Below, one piece after another: positions 22,404-27,119 of a stretch of DNA of 27,119 bases; position 1 is the first letter of the stretch; each line of letters opens with the position of its first letter. Source of the stretch: JBPYFK01 sp051984675 (lineage in GTDB: Bacteria; Actinomycetota; Actinomycetes; Mycobacteriales; Pseudonocardiaceae). The stretch is taken from positions 1-27,119 of the forward strand of contig JBPYFK010000013.1 in assembly GCA_051984675.1 (NCBI GenBank), read 5' to 3'. The position numbers were made by a program, and so were the translations under genes. The notes under the pieces were generated by a model, which had not been told where the DNA came from, did no database searches, and saw only the letters and a program-made list of their open reading frames with translations.

Positions 22404-22441
22404 GTGGGGACTTGTGGGTCATAAGTGGAGGTAAAGTGGGG
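22404..22441 (+). promoter_or_regulatory. four phased GTGGRG repeats resembling an MraZ box
   Basis: GTGGGG (22404), GTGGGT (22414), GTGGAG (22425) and GTGGGG (22436) are spaced 10, 11 and 11 bases apart, one helical turn each. MraZ binds such direct repeats (TGGGN about ten bases apart) upstream of mraZ and the dcw cluster. No mraZ follows. The nearest plus-strand gene is the DivIVA-like one 309 bases away. Confidence 0.5.
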
Positions 22442-22678
22442 CGATCTTGGTCCGCCGACAGCCGACCTGATGTTCTCCTGTGTTTGTTGGCCTATGCCGT
22501 CTAGCTGGGCAGACTGTCGTTCGTTGTCGATCAGTACCGGTTGATGGTGTCGCACGACACGCGCATGCTGTCACCTGATCGAGTTATGCCAAACTGGCGA
22601 GCAGCTCCAACGTAACGAATGCTTGCGGGTGGAGGGAGACTGACAAGCCCATCGAGGCCGCGACCCACTTGATCAGGC

Positions 22679-22708
22679 TTGTCCACATTTGTCCTCGAAC
22701 CTTATAAG
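22679..22708 (+). promoter_or_regulatory. promoter of the DivIVA-like gene
   Basis: TTGTCC (22679-22684) and TTATAA (22702-22707), with 17 bases between, or TATAAG one base later, form a near-consensus vegetative promoter. The predicted start of transcription is about 22714, leaving a 36-base leader. Confidence 0.6.
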
Positions 22709-22749
22709 AGGCACCGTAATGGTGGGCCAGGTCACTACGGGGGTTGACC

Positions 22750-23505
22750 ATGGAGGATGAGGCACCACCGGCGCGGCCGAACTTTGGCACCGTGTTACGG
22801 GGGTTTGACCGCACACAGGTGATCAAGCATATCGAGCGGCTCGAAGACCAGGTCAGGTCACTGCAAGCGGAACTCGCCTCACTAGGAGCCGCGCAGCAGG
22901 ACGAGGCCAGTAGGGCAGACGAGCAACACACTGACCGTTTCGCGTCCTCGCTGAACCACCTCAGTGGCGTGGCAGGTGCGGAGGAGCAGGCCGACGCCAT
23001 CCGTGAACGCGCAGAGGCTGACGCGCTAGAACTGATCAGCGAAGCGGAAAAGAGCGCCCGCGACTTGCGAGACGAATGTTCCAAGCTTGCTGCTGAATTG
23101 GAGACTCGGCGCGACCACGTACGCCATGAGCACGCTGCGAAGATCAATGACCTTCGCCAACGGGAACAACGTTTGCGCGCCCGAATTCGCAACGAATACA
23201 AGAGAATCATGGCAAGCGCCCAAAGGGATGCCGAGGAGATCTTGGACGCCGCGCGCCAGCGCTGGCAGGAGCGTGAGGCGGAGATCGATCGTGCGGGCAC
23301 AACGGTCGAACAGCACCGGCAGAACGCTCTGGTGGCGATGACCGGCGCACTTGAGGTCATCGATCGTCATGCAACTGCGCTGCGCCAGCGCACCGAACAT
23401 GATTCACGAAATGGGGATAACGGCAAGCATCAAGACCAACACACGCTACCCGGCGCTTCGCTGGACGAAGACAGCCTGCACGGTCACGAGCCTCCGCCAA
23501 ACTAG
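22750..23505 (+). CDS. DivIVA/Wag31-like coiled-coil protein (251 aa)
   Basis: The N-terminal block PNFGTVLRGFDRTQVIKHIE followed by RLEDQVRSLQAELASLG is the DivIVA lipid-binding signature, in which FDRTQV takes the place of the usual F.RGYDxxEV. After a Gly/Ala/Asp-rich linker comes a long charged coiled coil (about residues 80-210: EAEKSARDLRDECSKLAAEL and later KRIMASAQRDAEEILDAARQ). The C-terminus is polar and His-rich. DivIVA-type proteins oligomerise at membrane curvature, organising poles and septa in actinobacteria. This copy is probably an accessory paralogue, since no dcw genes are near. ATG 22750 follows a GGGGG tract by seven bases; TTG 22744 is less likely. Confidence 0.85.
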   Translation: MEDEAPPARPNFGTVLRGFDRTQVIKHIERLEDQVRSLQAELASLGAAQQDEASRADEQHTDRFASSLNHLSGVAGAEEQADAIRERAEADALELISEAEKSARDLRDECSKLAAELETRRDHVRHEHAAKINDLRQREQRLRARIRNEYKRIMASAQRDAEEILDAARQRWQEREAEIDRAGTTVEQHRQNALVAMTGALEVIDRHATALRQRTEHDSRNGDNGKHQDQHTLPGASLDEDSLHGHEPPPN

Positions 23506-23542
23506 AAGGGGCTCAACATACCCCGGTTGACGCCTCCAGGTA

Positions 23543-23558
23543 TAGAACGCATGTTCGT
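23543..23558. promoter_or_regulatory. SOS box (LexA operator)
   Basis: TAGAACGCATGTTCGT has the GAAC-N4-GTTC core at 23545-23556 and agrees with the actinobacterial/Gram-positive LexA consensus CGAAC-N4-GTTCG at eight or nine of ten positions. It overlaps the ATG (23551) of the small ORF that follows. Confidence 0.65.
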
Positions 23559-23811
23559 ATGGTGCCGTATGGAGGGGATGACTGGTTCGGAACCTATCGA
23601 CGACACGATAGGCCTGTACGGGTCTGGGTTGACCTTCGCTTGGTGCTGCCGGCTCAGCGCACCCGATGGGCCGACGGGGTACCGCTGCTCCGACGTCGTC
23701 CCTGGTTGGCTGCCGAGCTGGCACATGACGCTCACCGGCGATTGGTGGGCGCGCGTACGACTCGATGTCGCCAATGCCAACGGCCGAGCTCGCTTGCAGC
23801 AGTCCCCCTGA
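23551..23811 (+). CDS. small Trp/Cys-rich ORF under an SOS box (86 aa)
   Basis: Reads MFVWCRMEGMTGSEPIDDTI, then GLYGSGLTFAWCCRLSAPDG, YRCSDVVPGWLPSWHMTLTG and DWWARVRLDVANANGRARLQ. Third-position G/C is high from about residue 21 on, supporting coding in this frame over the overlapping frame from 23559. The ATG lies in the SOS box itself; ATG 23569 or 23578 are alternative starts. It has six Trp and four Cys, no membrane segment and no known domain. The downstream bases in another frame (LMQLVPAKAIRPRPE) read like a natural continuation, so a frameshift near 23805 is possible. Likely LexA-controlled; function unknown. Its start resembles the ORF at 1868-2224. Confidence 0.5.
   Translation: MFVWCRMEGMTGSEPIDDTIGLYGSGLTFAWCCRLSAPDGPTGYRCSDVVPGWLPSWHMTLTGDWWARVRLDVANANGRARLQQSP
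23593..23612 (+). repeat. hairpin with ACGACA loop
   Basis: CCTATCG and CGATAGG are perfect 7-bp arms around the loop ACGACA inside the small SOS-linked ORF. The same loop sequence on a different stem occurs at 2169-2182 (minus strand) at nearly the same distance from the FVWC codons. Confidence 0.55.
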
Positions 23812-23895
23812 TGCAGCTGGTACCGGCGAAGGCTATCCGCCCCAGGCCCGAACATCACGGGGCTTCAGGGACGTGGATGTGCGACCCAACAAAGG

Positions 23896-24198
23896 TCACC
23901 GGTCATGTTTTCGATCTTGGCGCCTTGCCGTTGTCGAGGACAGTAGGGCTGCCCATACCTCAACGGCCGTCGGTGGGGTCTGTTCGGGCGCGGTCGTTCC
24001 TTCGCTGCGGTTACCCAAGCGACGTTCGGTGTCGTCGAGGCCGGCTTGCAGTGCGCCGTTGAGTCGCCGCACGTCTTGTCGGAGTGCCGTTGACCACGGT
24101 TCCGTCAGTCCCAGGCGCTCCAGCGAGTCAAGACAATCTTGAAACGCCCCGAGGTATGCACATGCTCGTTGGTACTCATGGCGCACCTGGGTATTCAC
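23896..24198 (-). CDS. small helical hypothetical protein (100 aa)
   Basis: Starts at GTG 24198, six bases after GGAGGG, and reads MNTQVRHEYQRACAYLGAFQ then DCLDSLERLGLTEPWSTALR and QDVRRLNGALQAGLDDTERR. The first 65 residues are likely two or three helices; the rest (about 66-100) is Thr/Ser/Pro-rich and basic at the end. No domain or membrane segment is recognised. It is divergent from another small helical ORF across a 123-base spacer with a dyad. The function is unknown. Confidence 0.5.
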   Translation of the reverse strand: MNTQVRHEYQRACAYLGAFQDCLDSLERLGLTEPWSTALRQDVRRLNGALQAGLDDTERRLGNRSEGTTAPEQTPPTAVEVWAALLSSTTARRQDRKHDR

Positions 24199-24258
24199 TT
24201 GGTGCCCTCCGTCTGCTTGCTAGAGGTATCCGTGCGTCTGTTGGTGATCTACCCGCTC

Positions 24259-24300
24259 TGTGACCGTGCTACACGTCGGAGTGACAAGCGCTCGGTCACA
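24259..24300. promoter_or_regulatory. 8-bp inverted repeat between divergent small genes
   Basis: TGTGACCG (24259-24266) and CGGTCACA (24293-24300) are perfect inverted copies separated by 26 bases, with an inner GTGAC-N9-GTCAC (24281-24299). They lie between two divergent genes and may be a shared operator. Confidence 0.4.
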
Positions 24301-24321
24301 TGGCTGTGATGGGGGTGTGTT

Positions 24322-24729
24322 GTGGTTAATGAACGACTCGAATCAGAACAGGCGATTGAGGCTGTCCACAGGGCTCGTGAGGCGCTTGATCGCGCAACCA
24401 CCCTGCAAGGTCAGGTGCTTCGACCGGCGCGCGGACTTCCGGGCCTACGGCTTAGCGCTGGCCTCAACGAGGAGGCTCGGCTCCGGGCGTGTGGCAGCAT
24501 TCAGCCGCCGACGCCAACCTGGGTTCACACCGAGGCTCTCCCGACGCCCATGATGTGGGCAGTTGCGCCGAGCAACTCCGGAACGGCCTCCACACGACGG
24601 ATCGCCCGCAGCGCGGCTTCCCGCCGTGCGGGGTCGTCGAGCTGGTCATCGGCGATCCCGAACGCTCCGGCACCTTCGATCGCAAGGACCTCGGTGCCGC
24701 CGAAGCCCGCAGCATCGAGCTCGTCGTAG
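24322..24729 (+). CDS. small helical hypothetical protein, probably shorter or frameshifted
   Basis: GTG 24322 follows a GGGGG tract by about six bases and reads VVNERLESEQAIEAVHRARE then ALDRATTLQGQVL, a convincing amphipathic helix. From about residue 35 the frame becomes Pro/Ser-rich and its last 205 bases overlap the 3' end of the methyltransferase on the other strand, so the true product is probably short. In another frame the bases after 24420 read FDRRADFRAYGLALASTRRL, so one extra base there may have broken a longer gene. No family is recognised. Confidence 0.3.
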   Translation: MVNERLESEQAIEAVHRAREALDRATTLQGQVLRPARGLPGLRLSAGLNEEARLRACGSIQPPTPTWVHTEALPTPMMWAVAPSNSGTASTRRIARSAASRRAGSSSWSSAIPNAPAPSIARTSVPPKPAASSSS

Positions 24730-25352
24730 AGCTCGTCGGGCCGGTGGAAGTAGGCGTCGGTAAACCACTCCGGGTGGGACTCAGGCTCGGGATTGCGGTG
24801 CACTCCAGTCCGCACGTCGCCTTCCACAATCCCTGCGAACGTGGGATCGGTGATCTCTCCGCTACGCAGACCGCCGAAGGTCGAGGCGAAGCGAGAGATC
24901 ACCGCCGCGAGCAACACACCCCCTGGTCGCAACACGCGATGCGCTTCAGACAGCGCGAGCGCGCGCTGGTCACGATCAACGAGGTGGTACAGCGGCCCGA
25001 GCAAGAGCACGGCGTCAGCGCTGTGATCCTCGAACGGGAGCGCTCGGGCATCGCCAACAGCGACGGAGCTCAACGCAGCCGCGGTCTGGGTCTCCGAGGC
25101 AGCGGCTGCCGCGTCAACATGCGGTGCCCACGAATCGATGAGATGAACCTCGTATCCGGCGCGGGCCAGCGGCAACGCGTAAGCACCCCGAGCACCGCCC
25201 ACGTCGTAGACCACAGCTGGCGGAGATGGCAGGAACCGGTCCAGCAACTCCTGCGTCCGCAGCCGCTCCAGTCGTGCCCAGGTCTCAAGCCGATCGCGTT
25301 CGGGATCATGGCTGTAATGCGCAGCGATCGCCGCATGGAAGTCGGAGACCAT
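24525..25352 (-). CDS. class I SAM-dependent methyltransferase (275 aa)
   Basis: The Rossmann-like methyltransferase domain opens with motif I AVVYDVGGARGAYALPLARA (about residues 46-65, binding S-adenosylmethionine), the acidic end of strand 2 in GYEVHLIDSWAPHVDA, motif II/III around VAVGDARALPFEDHSADAVL with LLGPLYHL, and HRVLRPGGVLLAAVISRFAS. The substrate-binding part (about 165-250) has HPEWFTDAYFHRPDELYDEL. It may methylate a small molecule; the acceptor cannot be told. A helical N-terminus (HAAIAAHYSHDPERDRLETW) is typical of ubiE/arsenite-type relatives. It is divergent from an MFS transporter and convergent with the small helical ORF. Confidence 0.92.
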   Translation of the reverse strand: MVSDFHAAIAAHYSHDPERDRLETWARLERLRTQELLDRFLPSPPAVVYDVGGARGAYALPLARAGYEVHLIDSWAPHVDAAAAASETQTAAALSSVAVGDARALPFEDHSADAVLLLGPLYHLVDRDQRALALSEAHRVLRPGGVLLAAVISRFASTFGGLRSGEITDPTFAGIVEGDVRTGVHRNPEPESHPEWFTDAYFHRPDELYDELDAAGFGGTEVLAIEGAGAFGIADDQLDDPARREAALRAIRRVEAVPELLGATAHIMGVGRASV

Positions 25353-25460
25353 GCACCAACACTAGCCACGAGAACCCAGCACGCTCACAGCATTTTCTGC
25401 CTGGGCATGATCTCGGTATGGCGTGTGATCTGTGGATTGGTACAGGCAAGATCGGCGGGT

Positions 25461-25476
25461 TGATCCGAGCGGATCA
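25461..25476. promoter_or_regulatory. inverted repeat upstream of the MFS gene
   Basis: TGATCC-GAGC-GGATCA is a perfect 6-bp dyad with four bases between, 80 bases upstream of ATG 25556 in the 203-base gap between divergent genes. It may be an operator for a local regulator, though no regulator gene is adjacent. Confidence 0.4.
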
Positions 25477-25555
25477 GATCCTAGGCATCAACCTCAACAG
25501 GGTCCGGCGACCGGGAGGTCGCCCGCGACGGGCAGTGCCCGCTCCTCGGGGCCCG

Positions 25556-26728
25556 ATGAGGGCGCCGCTGGCCGCCTCCTACGCCTTCGCGGTCGCCATG
25601 CTCGGGGTAACTCTGCCGACGCCGCTGTATCCGCTGTACCAGCAACGTCTGGCGTTTTCCACATTGATGATCACGGTTATCTACGCGGCCTACGCCGTGG
25701 GGGTGCTGGCCACCCTGGTGCTGGCCGGCAGCAGCTCCGATCACCACGGCCGGCGGCCCGTGCTGCTGATCGGGCTGGGCTTCTCGGCGGTCTCGGCGCT
25801 GTGCTTCCTGCTCGCCCACGGACTGCCAGCGATTTTCGCCGGCCGGGTACTGTCCGGCCTGGCTGCGGGATTGTTCACCGGCACCGCGAGCACCTACATC
25901 ATCGACCTCGCCCCCGCATACCACCACAAACAAGCCACGCTGCTCGCCGCCGCGGCCAACACCGCCGGCATCGGCGCCGGCCCTCTGCTGTCCGGGCTGA
26001 CTGCGCAATACCTGCCCGCCCCGCTGCGCACCGTCTACGGACTCGACCTCGTGCTGATCGCCGCCGGGATAGCCGCGCTGTGGCGGTTACCCGAGACCGC
26101 CCACGCCCGGGACCACCGCCTGGACCTGCGGCCCCGGCTGGGCATCCCCCAGCAAGCCCGCACCATGTTCACCCGCGCCGCGATCGCCGGCGTGGCCGGC
26201 TACGCCGTCTACGGCTACTTCCTGGCCATCGTCCCCTCCGCACTGGGCCACGAGTTCGCCCAACACAACCACGCCGTGGTCGGCGCCGTCGTGTTCTCCC
26301 TGTTTGCCGCCGCCACAGCCGGACAACTCGCGGTGCCACGCCTCGGGCACCAGCCCGCCCTCGCCCTCGGATGCCTGACCCTGATCGCCGGCATGGGACT
26401 GCTCGCGGCTGCCCTCGCCACCACCAGCCTGCTCCTGCTCACCGCCGGGGCCCTCATCGCCGGCGCGGGGCAGGGCGCCAGCTTCCGTGCCGGGCTGGCT
26501 CTCATCCGCGACCTCTCGCCAGCCGAGCACACCGGGCGGGTCGCCTCCACCTTCTTCGTCGTGCTCTACTGTGCGATCTCCACTGCGGTCCTCGCCATCG
26601 GTTTCGCCGCCGACTACTTCGGGCTGCGGCTGACTGGGATCGTCACCGCCGGCATCGTCGCCCTGCTCGCCGCGATCTGCCTCACCAGCCTCCTGGCCCT
26701 CCGACACGACGAGCCCCGCACGCACTGA
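25556..26728 (+). CDS. MFS transporter (390 aa)
   Basis: A twelve-helix major facilitator. The first helix follows ATG 25556 (MRAPLAASYAFAVAMLGVTL) and is followed by PTPLYPLYQQRLAFSTLMIT, the loop 2-3 motif AGSSSDHHGRRPVLLIGLGF, and helix 4-5 residues AGRVLSGLAAGLFTGTASTY. The second half includes VVGAVVFSLFAAATAGQLAV, GAGQGASFRAGLALIRDLSP and AEHTGRVASTFFVVLYCAIS. This resembles drug/sugar exporters of the DHA type. The open frame extends back to 25226, but the added residues are Arg/Pro-rich, overlap the divergent methyltransferase and are not expected; GTG 25535 is another candidate start. Substrate unknown. Confidence 0.88.
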   Translation: MRAPLAASYAFAVAMLGVTLPTPLYPLYQQRLAFSTLMITVIYAAYAVGVLATLVLAGSSSDHHGRRPVLLIGLGFSAVSALCFLLAHGLPAIFAGRVLSGLAAGLFTGTASTYIIDLAPAYHHKQATLLAAAANTAGIGAGPLLSGLTAQYLPAPLRTVYGLDLVLIAAGIAALWRLPETAHARDHRLDLRPRLGIPQQARTMFTRAAIAGVAGYAVYGYFLAIVPSALGHEFAQHNHAVVGAVVFSLFAAATAGQLAVPRLGHQPALALGCLTLIAGMGLLAAALATTSLLLLTAGALIAGAGQGASFRAGLALIRDLSPAEHTGRVASTFFVVLYCAISTAVLAIGFAADYFGLRLTGIVTAGIVALLAAICLTSLLALRHDEPRTH

Positions 26729-26776
26729 CGCACCGGAGAGGCGGCAGTCATGTCGAGTCGCACACAGCGCTGACAC

Positions 26777-26791
26777 CGAGGGGTTTCCTCG
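26777..26791 (+). terminator. short hairpin after the MFS gene
   Basis: CGAGG-GGTTT-CCTCG, 48 bases after the MFS stop, is a perfect 5-bp stem with a 5-base loop. It lacks a T-run, so a terminator role is only likely. Confidence 0.35.
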
Positions 26792-26919
26792 CGGCCTTAA
26801 GGGGTGGCTCAGGCGAGTGAATATGGGCGCAGAAGTGTCCACTGATCGATCGCATCCGATCGTCTTGGGCTGCGATCTGTAGCAGATCTCGACACGCTCG
26901 GTGGTGGGTGAGCACGTGG

Positions 26920-26972
26920 CGCGCGAAGCGAGCCCACCGAACCCCGACTCGGCATCAGACTCGCTTCGCGCG
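26920..26972. terminator. strong hairpin near the right edge
   Basis: Perfect 13-bp arms CGCGCGAAGCGAG (26920-26932) and CTCGCTTCGCGCG (26960-26972) surround a 27-base loop. The interval 26729-27119 holds no convincing gene. The sequence of these arms is related to the next hairpin. Confidence 0.5.
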
Positions 26973-27070
26973 ACCTCTGGGTGTGACCGCGCCCCCGAAC
27001 GGCCACGCCCGCATGGGCGGTGACCCCTCACCCCTGCGTCACCGCCGGCTCATCCGAGCAGGAAACACGG

Positions 27071-27109
27071 GCGAGCGCGAAGACGGCATCCTGTCGCCTT
27101 CGCGCTCGC
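27071..27109. terminator. second strong hairpin at the right edge
   Basis: Perfect 12-bp arms GCGAGCGCGAAG (27071-27082) and CTTCGCGCTCGC (27098-27109) surround a 15-base loop. Both this and the previous hairpin share the GCGCGAAG core, suggesting a common origin or a family of repeated elements. Confidence 0.5.
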
Positions 27110-27119
27110 ACCGTAACCC

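Noticed and set aside
22471..22505. ATGTTCTCCTG... as a degraded mraZ start behind the GTGG repeats
   Set aside because: Only the first codons (Met-Phe) match; a stop follows after about eleven codons and no later mraZ block (DDKGRLTLPAKFR) is found.
22584..23360. Minus-strand 258-codon Ser/Cys-rich frame opposite the DivIVA-like gene
   Set aside because: Composition is the mirror of Glu/Ala/Arg coiled-coil codons; no start signal.
26087..27031. Minus-strand 314-codon open frame over the MFS gene
   Set aside because: Gly/Asp/Glu-rich antisense frame of a G/C-biased membrane protein; no ribosome site or recognisable domain.
1..27119. CRISPR arrays, tRNA or rRNA genes, insertion sequences
   Set aside because: No regularly spaced repeats, cloverleaf-like segments, rRNA-like stretches, transposase motifs or terminal repeats were seen by eye; a covariance-model scan was not possible.

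Overview
The window is high-GC bacterial DNA with the look of a filamentous or nocardioform actinomycete, possibly of the Pseudonocardiales. This is inferred from strong G/C bias at third codon positions, GTG starts, an apparent leaderless promoter, a LuxR-type STAND regulator, a DivIVA-like coiled-coil protein, HutC/DasR-like operators and an actinobacterial-type SOS box. No rRNA, tRNA, CRISPR array or intact insertion sequence was seen.

Left part (1-5.1 kb): the last codons of an off-window gene, three small unknown proteins, an 800-base gene-poor stretch with a strong hairpin and a possible small ORF, an orphan Wzm-type polysaccharide ABC permease, a Cys-containing unknown protein, and a MetE/UROD-like barrel protein.

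5.1-6.0 kb is a graveyard. It holds a detached C-terminal piece of a LuxR-type STAND regulator, an opposite-strand 28-residue piece of GlgC, and another short coding remnant. An intact STAND-LuxR regulator (6.0-8.4 kb) follows.

8.8-12.4 kb is an amino-acid locus: a frameshifted ornithine cyclodeaminase-family gene, a divergent FadR-type GntR regulator with a probable leaderless promoter over a palindrome, and an APC amino-acid permease with a CRP-like site in its promoter region.

12.6-16.6 kb holds a YrhK-family membrane protein, an AhpD/CMD-like protein, a LacI regulator divergent from a YbjJ-like MFS exporter with a perfect 16-bp operator between them, and a stand-alone PAS protein.

16.7-21.3 kb is the most coherent system. 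It is a minus-strand cluster of MHS-type transporter, HutC GntR regulator, anhydro-N-acetylmuramic acid kinase (AnmK) and MurNAc-6-phosphate etherase (MurQ). Three DasR-like dyads lie upstream of the transporter. Together they look like a self-regulated pathway for uptake and recycling of cell-wall muramic sugars, with an unusual transporter class.

21.3-27.1 kb: two truncated genes (Rossmann-fold and maleylpyruvate isomerase-like), a PH-like small protein, four helically phased GTGG repeats resembling an MraZ box without mraZ, a DivIVA-like protein with a good promoter, an SOS box overlapping the start of a small Trp/Cys-rich ORF, two small helical proteins, a SAM methyltransferase divergent from an MFS transporter, and two strong hairpins at the right edge.
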